Shown: in pieces, positions 1 to 12,420 of the stretch
Position numbering within the stretch: the stretch's first letter is position 1
How the letters are laid out: each line of letters opens with the position of its first letter
Assembly (NCBI GenBank): GCA_021292105.1
Contig: CM037874.1
Span: forward strand, 12,563,115-12,627,114
Length of the DNA stretch: 64,000 nucleotides
Direction: 5' to 3'
From: Anadara kagoshimensis
Taxonomy: Eukaryota; Mollusca; Bivalvia; Arcoida; Arcidae
Program-made: the position numbers and the translations under genes
The notes under the pieces: model-generated
Database searches by the model: none
Told to the model about the DNA's origin: nothing
Seen by the model: the letters and a program-made list of their open reading frames with translations, nothing else

Positions 1-697
1 GTTCCTGTCACGCCATAATAATCTAGTTTGTGTAGTAAACGTTGATGTAGAACTTTGTGGAACGCCTTGGAAAAGTCCAGTAATATCACATCAACTTGTT
101 TCCCAGAGTGAAGGCTTTTGGCTATTTCCTGTATGGTGATGATAAGCTGTGTTTCTGATGATCGTCTGGATCTAAATCCATGTTGTTGGTCAGCTAGGAT
201 ATTGTGGTTGTCATAGTGGTCCATGATATTGCTATGCACTATATGTTCCAGAACCTTACATGTAATGGATGTTAAGGATACGGGACGGTAGTTGGGGGCC
301 TGATGTTTGTCACCCTTCTTGTACAGTGGTACAATCGATGCCTTTCTCCATTCATCTGGAATTTGACCATGGTCTAGGGATAACTGGAAAATACTTGTCA
401 GCAGAGGGCTGAGTTCCGGTGCAAATTCCTTAAGGAACTGTGCTGGCACTTTATCTGGACCAGTTGCTTTGTGTGGTTTAAGTGAGGTCAGAAGCTTGTG
501 GACCCCTCTTGGGTCAACTATAATATCTGCCATGCATCTGTATGGACTCTCTCCTTTGTCCGGTTGGTTTGATAGGTCTTCTTTTGTGTATACTGACTGA
601 AACTGATTGTTAAGGATATCTGCTTTGGTCTGTCTATCACTGAATGTAAATCCATCTGTGTGATTCAGTGGGGAAACACCAGAAGAGTCTTGTTTTT
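1..697 (-). mobile_element. LINE reverse-transcriptase fragment (CR1/jockey-like)
   Basis: Read on the - strand, about 230 codons are open from near 690 to the window edge. They encode the first half of a non-LTR reverse transcriptase: GPDKVPAQFLKEFAPELSPL, then PDEWRKASIVPLYKKGDKH, NYRPVSLTS, QHGFRSRRSSETQL and LLDFSKAFHKVLHQRLLHKL. This order of motifs is that of the fingers/palm of CR1/jockey-type LINEs. The usual SKAFDKV reads SKAFHKV here, so the first catalytic-region Asp is changed. Upstream, WTYLKAKNK near 690-720 looks like the expected lead-in but lies in another frame, so there is a frame break there and homology then stops. The 3' part (YADD and beyond) lies outside the window. 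Clade is inferred from motif style only. Confidence 0.85.
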
Positions 698-972
698 AGC
701 CTTCAAATAAGTCCATGTCTTTTTAAAAAATGTTTTAACTATAAAAGATCATGACTTTTTAAAAATAATTTAATGGCGGGGGTACAAAATAAATTCAGAT
801 TTGAAGTACACACTTAAATTTAATGTAAATACAAAACAATAAATATTTTAATATCATTTTTCCACCAGGTACCAATAAAACATTACAAGTAATTCTGTAT
901 TTTTGATTGTGGCATAAGCTGTATGTTGTATGATGCAAATAAAGTTACATGTATTATTATTATTATTATATA
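698..972. other. AT-rich intergenic stretch, nothing recognised
   Basis: AT-rich sequence between the LINE fragment and the next element, ending in an (ATT)n microsatellite at about 950-970. I see no exon, RNA gene or terminal repeat. Confidence 0.5.
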
Positions 973-3253
973 TCATTATTATGATTCCCCACCACCGAAG
1001 GTGGGGAATCATATTGTTTTCGTTCTGTTTCTTCTTCTTATTATTATTATTATTCTTATTATTCTTCTTCTCAAGACCATATGCTGCAGCATATCTCGGG
1101 AACGGCTTGATGGATTTAGATGAAATTTGCTACCAATAATCTGTTGTCTGTGTAGATAATCAAGACGCGTTTATTTTCGTTATCTTGAAGGTGGGTGGGT
1201 GGGTGTAAATCAATACGTAGTTAAATACCCGGGGAAACCAATTCTGAATGGACATAAGCTGGTTACGACACCTTAATTATACAAAGCCAATGCTTTCACC
1301 TATGAGTTAATCCGATTAGTGACCGTTAAAAACTTGGCGATTTTTAAAACCACAGCTTGTCACGTCACACGCCTGTACATAAAACCTTACACAATGAGAT
1401 GAATGGTGTATACAATTTGCCTTGATAGATCAAATGGCTTGGGGGTTTTCTGTTAATCACTGACTGTGAAAGTAGAAGACTGCCCACTTTTTTAAGTTTA
1501 CACCATTGAAATGTCTCCTTTTACTGACTGACACTTTCCTAATGACCGGTATGTCGAGTACAAAAATTTGTAGTTATAGTCGGAAATGAATCTTCCGAGT
1601 AAGCCGCCACTCTGTTACTATTAACACTTTTCAAATAAGAGATGGACAATTATTTCAGGTATTGTTCAAGTTTAAGATAAAATATTTTTGTGTCTTTTTT
1701 ATTCGATTTAAACATAGGAATTTTCGTAATTTGGACTGAAAGTTCACTTCGATTTAAACATGGGAATTTTCGTAATATTTCGTAATTTGGACTGAAAATT
1801 CGCTTCAAATTCGGCATATCGAATTAACTAACAAATTTACATAGAAATACATAGCGATCTGACGGGACCATTTGTATCATTTCGATTTAAGCGAAATTTC
1901 GATTCAACCGATTTCGAATTAACGAGAGTCGACTTTATTTCTTTTGCATCAAAAACACCTAAATAATCTATAGAGCAATGAAGATCTGAGTCTTTTAGAT
2001 GCTGGAAATAACAATATGAGATTTATTCCGTATAATACACCTAAACTAATATGTACCTCAACGTGTTGAAAAGTACGTTTTTTCAATAGAGGGGGTCTTT
2101 TAAATCGGACTATATATACAGCGTCGATCTATTTCAACACACTATACACAGAGTTAACATACATGCTTCATATAAAAATGTCCGTCTTTTACTATTTTGA
2201 CTGAGTAGATGTATCGTTATGATCATGAACCTCAAACATATAGGAATAACCGATATAAGTCGCGTAATTAAAATACAAACAGATGGCTTCCTATGATGTG
2301 TATTGCGCATTGAATCACGATTATTAATCAATAAACTTTTTTGAAAAAATATTAAATAAACATCACAAAGGGTAACTTTTATTATATTTTATTTTGGATT
2401 TTACAATAATTCCGAGTCCATGGGTGTTTATACTGTCTGACGACATCGGGAGGGCACCTGGGTATATCCTCAGGCAGTGTCGACACGCTCCAATATTACT
2501 TGGATCTACTTGCCCATCATTAGAAGGTCTTACATTCGGACCTAAGACAATGATCTTAACTCAGTCGTTAATTACTGTGTTTATTCAGTGACACTTGCCA
2601 ATCTGTCACTGGCTTCAATGTGTATCCACCTGTTAATTACTGGTGACCAAGATACCGGTGAACTTTGAAAACTTGTGGCCAGAAAAATCGCAAAGCGCCG
2701 GGTTTTGTCGCTAGTTAAAGAAAAAAATCGCAGTAAGCGATGCCCAGCGCAATCCCTCCCATACGTGTTCATTCATTGTAACACGCGGCGACGCCAAATC
2801 AGAGGCCTGAGATTTCTTATTCAATAAAATTCATTGAAAACGTCACTTCCTATGCCGAGAAGGCCTTCCAATGTACGATTTTTCTCAACCGAAAACTTTA
2901 ATTCAAATCTACTTTAACTTTCAAAGAAATTTTAAAAAACAATCAAGGTATGATTTTTTTTAGTTTACCAGGTCGGCGCGGTACAAATGTTCTTTATACA
3001 CATCTGCCTTTAAAATGTAATTGTTCATCAAGGCAATATATACACAACATTAAAAACGCATGTGACGTGAAAATCACAAGATTTACCCTTTTTGGGGACA
3101 CAGTAATGAAATTGGCAACAAAATTTTACAACTGGCGATTTCCTTGACGACAGACTTTTACAACCCAGCGCTAACCCTGCTAGGGTCTTTTCACCAGATA
3201 ATTTATGGATGGTGGGGAATCATACGTAACTGGTATCCCAGTTACAATCTCTA

Positions 3254-3254
<1 letters not shown>
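973..3254 (+). mobile_element. Non-autonomous Helitron/Helentron-like element
   Basis: The right end reads as a Helitron 3' terminus: a short hairpin (GTAACTGG, loop, CCAGTTAC at about 3226-3245) followed by AATCT and CTAG, then T from the flanking (ATT)n run. The left end has TC next to A in the same kind of (ATT)n target. A palindrome GATTCCCCACC/GGTGGGGAATC sits at 983-1010, and GGTGGGGAATCAT recurs near 3213-3225, giving subterminal inverted repeats. No Rep/helicase coding sequence is visible, so it is non-autonomous. The interior holds diverged short repeats (for example 'cgatttaaacat' near 1705 and 1750). Insertion between A and T without target duplication fits Helitrons. The left boundary is less certain than the right. 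Confidence 0.6.
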
Positions 3255-3289
<35 letters not shown>

Positions 3290-3929
3290 ACAGTTATATA
3301 TAACAGTGATTTATTACAAACAAATGTCAAGAAGGTGTCATATCATAAATGAAAAGTCTTTGAAATATGAAAATATTATAAAAATATCAATTTAAATGAA
3401 TTATTAGAATTCATTCACCAAGCTGTTTTGAAATGTAAACTAAAGTTAACTTTTAAAGATAAACACAGGTGTATGTTACATCCTGTATATCTATATGATA
3501 GGATTAGTTAAAGATCAAATTGAATTTGACCATGATCAAACCCCTCAGGTCATACTCTCAATTCAAGTGACCACTTTATTGTTACTTCAAAGAGTGTGTA
3601 AATTAGTGGGTGTGAAATAACAGCAGTTGGTCAGACTTCAATGGATACTCAGTCTGAGTAAGATTTTTACCCCTGTTCCTAGGACCCAACACGTGTATTT
3701 TTGCACAATTTTCTTTAAAAAATGCAACAAATATTTTAAAATTTTTTAAATTCTCAATTCCTACTTTATTTTTATTTATAAATCTTTACACTTTTGTAGG
3801 TAATTTCATAATTATAACCCTCTTTCACGTTTTTCAACCAAATGGTTATCACTTGTATTTTCCTACTTAAATGACCCTTAAGACAACTTTTAATATAAAG
3901 TTACACATATATTAAGATGACATCACCCG
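3255..3929. other. (ATT)n microsatellite and AT-rich sequence
   Basis: An (ATT)n run at 3255-3290 is followed by AT-rich sequence. The part at about 3660-3860 resembles, on the opposite strand, sequence at 9030-9200, so it is probably a diverged dispersed repeat. No coding exon is seen. Confidence 0.45.
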
Positions 3930-4589
3930 CAGGGGCGTAGCTGGGGTGTTTATGATGTGGACGCTTAAAGAGGGCAGGGGGTTTGGGGCCGCCCTGATGC
4001 AAATTTTCGGCCCTCCAGGTCGCTATTTATCAGAATTTTTCTTATAATTTTATGCTATGCTGTGGTGTACGTATTTTTGTCGTTCTTTTGAGGACTGGTT
4101 CATTCTTAAACCTGAAGACGAGGTACAAGGGGATCTGATGTTGTATGGCATAAGCATACGAAAACAACACACTCAATAATTGAGAAAGTCAAGTTAAAAT
4201 GGGAGTTCAATTAATATAGTGGTTAGGTTAAACGGAGGAGAGGAAATATATTTGTAAATATATTGCGTTAATACATAATGAAACGTGACGAACGGCTAGT
4301 AGAAGTTCTTTAATGTAATCAAATCAGATAGTTTCAATTGTTTTGCCATGCCGGCAAAGTCAAGACAACACCGGAATCGCACCTCAGAGGCTATCGAAGT
4401 CAGGTATAAACCGAATTCGTATATAACATTTTCGGTGAAGACCAACGGTTTAGTATAAGAAATATATTATATTTTCTCTCCCTCTCTCTCGTTTTTTATT
4501 TTCTCTCCCTCTCGTTTTTTTTTTTTTTTTTTTTTGCGAAAACGATGTGGACGTTTTTGCGTACAAACGTACGCCTGGCTACGCCCCTG
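3930..4589. mobile_element. hAT-like non-autonomous DNA transposon, 660 bp
   Basis: The terminal inverted repeats are CAGGGGCGTAGCTGG at the left and CCTGGCTACGCCCCTG at the right, flanked by a 5-bp direct repeat ACCCG (3925-3929 and 4590-4594). CAGGGG-type ends are typical of hAT elements; a 5-bp target duplication is known for the hAT5-like group rather than the usual 8 bp. The interior is low complexity (CTCTCCCTCTCT and a poly-T run at 4515-4535) with no transposase frame. 'gatgtggacg' is repeated near both ends. Confidence 0.75.
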
Positions 4590-4645
4590 ACCCGCCTTTA
4601 AATGGTTATTGTTATAAATACGATTTTTCTTCGCACCTTTGAGAT

Positions 4646-7075
4646 TGTTTACTGTACAGGTAGCTCGAAAAATACTGTACAGGTAGCTCTAAATATCTGT
4701 TATTTTTCTGTACAGGTAGCTCAAAATTAAAACAAAATAATTCAAGGTTTAATGCATTATTATACCCACCGCAAACGAAGTTCATGGAGTATATAGAAAT
4801 CGAACTGTCCGTCAGTCTATTCGTCCGTTCGTGCATCCGTCTGGTTGTCTCTCAATATCGTGTCCTCTCCATATCTTCCATGTCTATCAATGGATTTTGA
4901 TCAAACTTGGAACAGATGTAAAACAACATGATCCGATGTGTCGGATACCAAATTTATGTACATAGGTCAATGTCATGAGGTCAAATATTAGTTTTTTCGT
5001 CACAATATCGTACCCGCACCATATCTTCCACGTCTATCAATGGATTTTGATCAAACTTTGCACAAATGTAAACCAACATGAGACGATGTGTTGCATAAGT
5101 TCAAGGTCATTAAGTCAAATTTTAGTTTTTCCGTCACAATATCGTGTCCGCTGAAATGTTACTTTTATTCTTATTTTTTCTGTGGGTTGGGGCTATTAGT
5201 CTCCTTTAGACAGTTCTGGTTTATTTAATTTTTTTGCAACATTTTCATATATTTAAGAAATAACTTTGATATTTTTTTGGTTTATCATTTTTAACCCCAA
5301 AAACCGGTGTGCAAACTGTATAACCCCGCGAAGCGGGTTATACAAAAGTTTGCACACCGGTTTTTGGGGTTAAAAATGATAAACCAAAAAAATATCAAAG
5401 TTATTTCTTATAATTTAATTAAAAAACAATTTTAATAATTTTGCAACAATATTTATAATTTTAATGATAATTAAATTGATTTGAACAACATTTTACATTC
5501 AAATTACCACCGTCATATGGCGCATCAATACAAATGACGTCATATAATTATGACGCATGATTAGCTCGTTACCATTAACAACCGCCGACGGCGACGGCAA
5601 CACATGTTCAATGATCAAACATGATGATGAACGTTTTTACGGTACTGGAGTTTTACGTTGATCAGTCAGTGGACAAGATTAGTTATTAAACTGGAAAACA
5701 GAGTTGTTAAAATGGATTTTGAAATGAATTCAAAAGTTACTGTTGTTCACAGAATATGGAGCAGAAAGTTGATGACGGCACTGATGTGGATTGTTAACAA
5801 TAAATTCTACAGAGGTACTGGCAATGGCGGACATTGTATTTGCATCTAAGATTAAATTGATTGGTTAGATTTTGTTACAAAGTAAAAAATCGGTATGCTG
5901 AGCTATCAAAACAACAAAACAAACCGCAAAAATCACAACATGTAGAAAGCGCTACATTGTATACTTTTTCAACCAAACACAAAAAGTAGTCCGTCATTTT
6001 CGCTATTGATCACGTGACCAACATTAGTTATCACAAATAAACCGAAAAAGGATGGTATTGAAAAGATACATGGAATTAAATTATATATATATATATATTA
6101 TTGCAACATTTTCTTAATTTCAGATGTTAAAAGAACGCTGAAACGATTACATTATTTATACTGCAAAAGTAAAGCAAAATTAATTTTTTTCTAGGTTGTC
6201 GACCATTGTATAATATTTCACAAGGATTTGGAACTGAAATTTAATAAACAGACCTCAATTAAGGAGATATTCGAATTAAAAATTTCCACATCATCCCAAG
6301 GGAATACGAGAAAGACAACAAAATTCTCATACCAAATGGATAAACTGAGAAAAAAATTCAAAATGCCCAAACGATTCTCCATTCCAAACACCAAAGAAAA
6401 TTTTGTTACACTCTACGCCTACACTTTGTAATCATTATGAAAGATGTAAAATTGTGCGTTTTCACAACCATAATGAGTTCCATTGCGGAAAAAACAGGTT
6501 TAGGTATGAATGCTGAACAAAATTTACCAATCAATGGCCAAAATAAACAGTCTAGAACGTAACGTTGTTTATTTTGTTTGAAACAAATTTGAGGCTTTAT
6601 GATATTCAGACAATTTATGCCATAGATCTACGATTCAGATGTCTTCTAAAAATGCGTTACCCAGGCGTGATTCTTCACATTGTAAGATTATATATATATC
6701 CTTTTACTATTTTAGAGACATAATAGTATTCAGTTGTAAATTGTTCATAATAAACGGTATTCGCCTTAATTTACATAGAACAGTATTGTCTGATAATGTC
6801 CTTTTTATGACTTGATGTATTTTAGATCATTGATGACCTTAGAATATGAATGTCATGCCTGATACACGCGTTTTAGATAGCAACTCTACGTTTATAACCC
6901 TGAAACCCAAATATAAAAAAATCAAACCTTGGTTTTTTTTAAATTAATCGTGATACATGCATTTCTATTAAATAAAAGCGTTCCTTTTACTTTCTATACT
7001 TTGAATTTAAATACCAGTTGTGAGCTACCTGTACAGTGCAATGTTATAAAATGTGAGCTACCTGTACAGTAAACA
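4646..7075. mobile_element. TIR element with iterated ACTGTACAGGTAGCTC ends, ~2.4 kb
   Basis: The left end carries three direct copies of (A)CTGTACAGGTAGCTC at 4651, 4674 and 4718. The right end carries two inverted copies, at 7022-7037 and 7055-7070. The outermost copies extend to TGTTTACTGTACAGG on both sides, so the whole block behaves as one element with iterated terminal repeats. Inside are a mollusc-type dispersed repeat ('ccatatcttcca' and 'atggattttgatcaaac', at ~4860-5110) and a long palindrome (5254-5410). I see no transposase; short frames inside show no recognisable domain. A target-site duplication was not obvious, so the superfamily is unassigned. Confidence 0.55.
5254..5410. 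repeat. Long near-perfect palindrome nested in the element
   Basis: Two arms of about 75 bases are inverted around CCCCGCGAAGCGGG near 5330. The left arm runs from 'taagaaataactttgat' and the right arm ends in 'atcaaagttatttctta'. It includes CGGTGTGCAAAC and its complement. It probably is a fold-back MITE that landed in the larger element. Confidence 0.8.
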
Positions 7076-7860
7076 GAAAACCACACAGTTCAATAAAATC
7101 GTGTTTTTAAGTTTTCTCCAAACTTCTACGTACTATAATAAGTCACAAGTTATTTTTAACATTCATAGCTTGCAAACTGTCTTCAGAATAGTATTTAATA
7201 GAATAGTCATATTGAGAAAATTGAGAATAAATCGTAAATTCATAACAATGCCGCTGTGATCTATCATGTTCAACAAACGAATAAAAGTTTTAGGCTTGAT
7301 TTTTCTCAAAATGTGCTGGATAATTAAAAATTGCATTAACATAGTGATATCCACGTACCTATGAAAAATCTCACAACACTTCATAACAACATAATTTTAC
7401 ATATTTTTACTTACGTTCGACTCCACTGTTTTCATTCCTCGCTTCGATTAACAGAACTACCGACAACTGTACAGCTTGACTCAACTTCCGTTCCCACCCT
7501 GTGATATCTAGAGAGAATTTTAAATTCAACGTAAATTTACTTTATCTTATTTTATCTAAAACTAAATGCCACTCGCTATAGTCCTTCCACGATCTAATGA
7601 CAGGAGTGCTTATAATCACGAACGGGTTTAAATAACGCATACATGTATACAGTAGTGTTTTGCCGCATCCGTAAATCACGCCGGCTCACGCATTTTTCCC
7701 TTTACAATCACCCTCCTATTAAAATACACTCACTACAATTTGCTATCAGATCGTAGACGGCCTATAGATTCCAGAATACACGTCGGTCATTGGATCCACG
7801 CGTTAATCAATATCATGTCGAAACATTAATAATATCAAGATGTAAAACCTGAAACCCCAG
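7076..7860. other. Intergenic, nothing recognised
   Basis: AT-rich sequence with scattered short frames on both strands that show no domain, splice context or codon bias. No RNA gene is seen. Confidence 0.4.
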
Positions 7861-7869
7861 TATTTCCTT

Positions 7870-8205
7870 ATATTTTATATTATGTTGTTTGCTTTTGGAA
7901 TGTGGTTTTGAGCATGTAAATGTTTTGGTATTTTTGTTTTTACTTTACTTTTGGATTGTGATTTGAACATGGATTGGCATGTTTACTTTTGGATTGTGAT
8001 TTGAACACGAATCCATACGTTTGTTTTTATGGTTACTTTGTTTTCGGGTTGTGATTCGAACATGGATGGGTATGTTTGTTTTTTATTATTTTGCTTTAGG
8101 GTTGTGATTCGAACATGGATTAGTATGTTTTTTTTATTACTTTGCTTTAGGATTGTGACTTGGGCATTGATTGGTATGTTTGCTTTTTGGATTGTGATTT
8201 GAAGT
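7870..8205 (-). repeat. Dispersed repeat in degenerate tandem copies
   Basis: A unit of about 50-60 bp, containing 'ggattgtgatttgaacatgg' on the + strand, is repeated about five to six times. The same family occurs on the opposite strand at 11085-11140, 37375-37500 and 60130-60190 ('cacaatcccaaagcaaagt'). The 116-residue frame across it is a by-product of the repetition. Confidence 0.7.
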
Positions 8206-8474
8206 TTTGCACCAAAGTTTTGAAGAACTTTGATTTTATTAAAGACGCAGTGGCGGATCCAAGAACTTTGGAATGAGACGGGGAACCATTTTTCCTTGAT
8301 GCGGAAGAATGAATTAGGGGGTATGTAGGGCATGCTTCCCCAGAAAAGTTTTTAAATGTGGCTTAAAATCTTGCAATCTGATTAAGTAACATAAATACAA
8401 TATGTAATCATCAAAATTGGCGGGTGCAATTCCCAAATCATTCGGCGTTTTTTTAAACAAATCACAAATTAATA

Positions 8475-8566
8475 TGTATAAAGGCCACCTGTCGATAAAG
8501 GCCATTTTACTAAAGGCCATTTTACTGTGTCCCTTAGGTGACCTTTATTGACAAGTTTGACTGTAT
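8475..8566 (+). mobile_element. Fragment of the CAGTC..GACTG MITE family
   Basis: Contains 'aaaggccacctgtcgataaa' and ends in 'acaagtttgactgta'. This matches the right half of the complete copies at 26760-26939 and 45300-45481. Similar fragments lie at 19735-19810 and 19915-19990. Confidence 0.65.
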
Positions 8567-9224
8567 TTTTTCGTCATAATCTTATGCTGAGTCACGTATA
8601 ATGTTCTGCACACAGATGAAACGATCACGATCAAGGACAATAAAATGCACGAAATACGCAATAACAGTTAGTTACAATCCGTAACTTTCGCAAAATAATG
8701 CGTAACCTCGCCGTATTAAGGCATACGTTCGCGTAAAATTAAATTGTTTTTCTTTTAACATATAATTTGTAATTTGATTATTATGTTGATATAATTACAT
8801 AAATCTTAACTGAGCACTTTCTAAAATATCCTTAGTTTTATTTTCGGAAACACGGAGAAAATAATGGAATCGAATATTGCCGCTATTTTCTCTCGGTAAA
8901 TTTGTAAAAAAAAGATAAAATTTAATAAGATAAAAATTCAATAAAATAATATCCGAATGTGATTTGAACCTATGCCGTGCATGGTTATAAAGCGCACTCG
9001 CTACGCACTGAGCTTACCATAGCCATTACTGCCAGCGGTGTCACATAAAAAGTAGGAAAATTCGATTATAAATTAAAAAAAGCAGGAATTGATAATTTAA
9101 GACTTTTCAAAATATTTGTTTTTTATGGAAATTGTGGAAAAATACACTTTCTGTGGAAAAATATTTTTCACCTTGTATAACGAATTGATTTAAAAAACGA
9201 AATTTTAGCAAGGAAGGTATTAAT

Positions 9225-9335
9225 ATATTTGTCATATACCATTTTTTGAATTTAATCATAAAATACATTAAAAAATTTGTCATACCATTTTTTGAATGTA
9301 TTTTATGATTAAATTAAAAAACTGGTATATGACAT
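9225..9335. repeat. Short palindromic element
   Basis: 'tttaatcataaaatacatt' near 9250 is inverted as 'aatgtattttatgattaaa' near 9295, and 'cataccattttttgaa' occurs twice. This is a fold-back MITE-like structure with arms of about 40 bp. Confidence 0.65.
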
Positions 9336-10429
9336 ATTTAACGTCATAGACTGATAGAGCAGCACATAGGGCCAGAGTTTGTTAAAGAAAAAGAGGGTTT
9401 TTGAAAACTCGACAATTTACGGTTGAAGTTTTCCATACGAGTAATTTTTTCCTTTACAAATGTGTGTATCAGGCGTGATGGTTCATATTCTACATCAATT
9501 GATACCAAATATTCAAACATTCAGGCTTCAATACACACAATGCGCTTCCACAAACGGGGGAAGGTGTGTACTTATTGTGAATGATGAAAGCAACAATTGT
9601 AACATTGCATTTGTTTTGAAAGCAAATAGAAATGATCAAAATTGAGAGCCCCATTTAATTCCAATGCTTTTTGACATTTTATGCTGTGTTGTAGTGTGCA
9701 AGTTACAAGGCTCTTGTTGAAATACAACCAAACAATTTGACTTGTCTGTCTGACCTTTAATTTAAACGTTTATAATAGACCAATGCATTTATGTATAGAG
9801 AACACAAGTAAAAAATGGGAAATATTATTTTCAAAGAGAAAATACCGGTATAGTGTTTGTATTAACTGAGAATCAACACTACCCATATTTTGCTATAAAT
9901 GTTCCTAGTAAAAGGTCAAACGAACGGGTCAATGTTGTTTGCATATACCTTAAAATATGTCACTAAATGAAGCTGTTTGTGCTCATTACGTAGGATTGAT
10001 TGAATAGACTTTTCCATCCCAGTCAAGAATATTTGGCTCATATCGAGACATCACCAGCTATACACGAAGTGGCCGAAAGTTTGGAACCCTGCAAAGGTTT
10101 GAACCCACATATGGAGTGAGCACTCTACCAACCAGTTCATTGCATAAGAAAAAATTCTTCAATAGTACTTACAACTGGTGATGTCTCAATATAAGTGAAG
10201 TCATTATAATAAGATCCCATTCCAATTTCATTGAACTTCAGCAGATAATTGTCTGTAAAGAATATCTTTCGTCTTGTATGATTTCAACACTTACTTAGCA
10301 GACCAAATATTTCCTGCATTGTGCACAGTTTTGATATGTATGCATATATACATTATATTTTAATCTTTCAACTTTACAATAATGTTAATTGATGATGAAC
10401 AACGCACAGCAGATGATGTATGTTGAATC

Positions 10430-10474
10430 ATCACAATAGCTCATTTGTGATTTTAGTTCAGGTGAGCTAATAAA
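10430..10474 (+). mobile_element. 3'-end fragment of the 'ctcaggtgagct' repeat
   Basis: 'aatagctcatttgtg' followed by 'ttcaggtgagctaataaa' matches the right terminus of the composite element ending at about 19434. Only the last ~45 bases are present. Confidence 0.6.
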
Positions 10475-10534
10475 ACTACTATACAGACCAATAAGGAGTG
10501 GGATAAAGGGTTAAAAAGGCCCTTTTTACTTATA

Positions 10535-10905
10535 ACAGGACAGTCAGTTCTGGGATGGTGAAGGAATCCGAAAAACTTCAAGAAGTTAAAGACTTTTGGC
10601 AAGTGAAATGACAAACTTTTTCACACCAGGATTAGCCCAAGTGGGATTCGGATCTGGGTGGTCCTGAAAAGCACTGATCCGTAAGCACACATCTTTATAA
10701 AGTTTAGACCACTCGGCCACATTGGACTGGAGTAAAGTAATGGTTTTCTTAGCTGCAGTCAAAAATATTTTACTTATTTTAAGGCAGTCAGTTATTGGGT
10801 GGTGAAGAAAACTGGAGGATAAGAAAAGCAACTGACCTTCTTTAAGTGCACTGACAGACTTTGTCACACAAGGATTGACCAAACTGGGGTTTAAACCCAA
10901 GTGCA
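10535..10905 (-). mobile_element. tRNA-derived SINE, two partial copies
   Basis: On the - strand, GTGGCCGAGTGGTCTAAAC at 10728-10710 is a tRNA-like head with an A box. A B box in 'gatccgaatccca' lies near 10655-10640. The tail 'cagttctgggatggtgaag' at 10545-10563 recurs at 10785-10805, so two copies or a truncated dimer are present. The same family appears on the + strand at 37700-37860 and 43730-44335, and near 60360-60500. The 104-residue frame here is not a gene. Confidence 0.7.
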
Positions 10906-11084
10906 GTTATCTGTATTTGAAACTGCACTTTAGATTACTTGGGCACAACGGGTAATCTTATATACTGGATGTGGATACTCTTATTGTTGTTATGAGACAA
11001 GATATTTTTAACATTTTAAACCAATGACCATATATATTGCTACATGACATGAGCCATTATCAAATCAGATGCAAATACAATGAC

Positions 11085-11235
11085 TCAAAAACAAACATTC
11101 CAATCCATGTCCAAATCACAATCCCAAAGCAAAGTAAAAGCTTTGAACCTGGCAAATTATATTCAAGTTAAACATGTGAACTTCCACCAGGCAAGTGAGG
11201 CTGGGTGCTCTTGAAGGGTAAGCACCTCCTGTTTA
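11085..11235 (+). repeat. Dispersed repeat copy
   Basis: 'acaatcccaaagcaaagtaa' followed by 'aaacatgtgaacttcc' and 'gtgaggctgggtgctc'. The same order recurs at 37430-37555 and 60165-60255, so it is one dispersed family, probably the tail of a SINE or MITE. Confidence 0.65.
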
Positions 11236-11334
11236 GCTAGACTCACCCAACACATGTTAAATAAAAATTGAGAATGATAGGAACTATGGGACGTCAAATA
11301 TATTCAGAGGTTATTTTTGATAAATAGAATCTAT

Positions 11335-11470
11335 CACAACTTGTGGTGCCAGATAAGGAAATCTCAACCCAAGTTCTAATATATTTGGTCCAGAACGAGG
11401 CTTGCCAAGTTCTGGGAAAATATATTAGAACGAGGGTTGGGATTTCCTTATCTGGCAGTACAAGTAGTAG
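11335..11470. repeat. Palindromic MITE-like element
   Basis: 'tgccagataaggaaatctca' at ~11348 is inverted as 'gatttccttatctggca' at ~11457. 'agttctaatatatt' and 'aatatattagaac' form the inner arms. Arms are about 50 bp around 'gaacgaggcttgcc'. Confidence 0.75.
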
Positions 11471-12039
11471 TGATTGATTCTATTTCTTGTACCAGAAACT
11501 ATAATTTTTCAATTTAAAATCAATTACAACTTTCGAAACACCTCTGGCTTTGTTGATAAAACTTTGCGGGAAAAAACGGCGTGTAGGCTATCTTGCACAG
11601 GTGGGTACAAGATGGAAATATCTTGCACCTTTTTTTATGGATTTTTCTCTCTGGGGTGCAAGAAACAGAGATATTATACTTATCAACAATATTTTGATGA
11701 CATACATTTGGTGTAGTTGTTTTTACAATGGAAATCAGTATTCATGTTGTGTTATTTTTTAAATTTTCTTTATGCGAGCTGTAAGGTCATCAAAAATATA
11801 AATTTCATTAGTGTCTCAGATCCTCAAATCAATCCTAAACTAAGATTTCCCAAAACTTAAATTTAGCAAAATTCTCTATTTAATGTTTTATTTCCGGTAA
11901 TTGTAAAAATATCTAGGAATTTCAAGACGTCATTATGAAGATCACTTCAAGCTAATAACATCTGTATTTAGTTTTGCCCAAAAAGGTCAATTCCTAATTC
12001 CAAATTTGTTACATTTAAGTTAAAGAAAATCGTAGTTAA

Positions 12040-12420
12040 CGTTGGTTGGTTGAATGTTGCTTTACGTCACATCAGCAATTGCTCGCCTATTCGCAACGAG
12101 AACTATTTTATTAATCTCTGTGGATTAATCTATGAACAAGATTGTGTATGCATGTAAACATGGTGAAGTGTGAGAGTGTTTTATGGTCTGCCTTGTACTA
12201 ACACACACTCAGAGCAACTTTAACTAGTTCACCAAGTCAGTATGCCACAGACAAGCGTACCACTCCCCCAGTCACATTATACTGATACCAGGTGAACCAT
12301 TAAAGGCCAACAGCAAGAAAAATTCACTTTTCCATGTGGTCTGGGCAGGACTCGAACTCACAGTGGTGAGGAACCCTGGATTTGTAGACAAAAGTCTTAT
12401 CCATTAGGCCACCACAGTCT
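12040..12420 (-). mobile_element. tRNA-derived SINE, nearly full length
   Basis: On the - strand it starts with CTGTGGTGGCCTAATGGATA (A box) near 12418. A B box follows in GAGTTCGAGTCC near 12355, then a body with 'gaccataaaacact' and a 3' end 'gatgtgacgtaaagcaacat' near 12055. Related copies lie on the + strand at 15300-15600 and 42361-42690, sharing 'gctctgagtgtg' and the 'gtgctagcac' region. The tail resembles known bivalve SINEs (inference). Confidence 0.8.

Noticed and set aside
8314-8520. 68-residue - strand frame
   Set aside because: Overlaps a CAGTC..GACTG MITE fragment and shows no domain.
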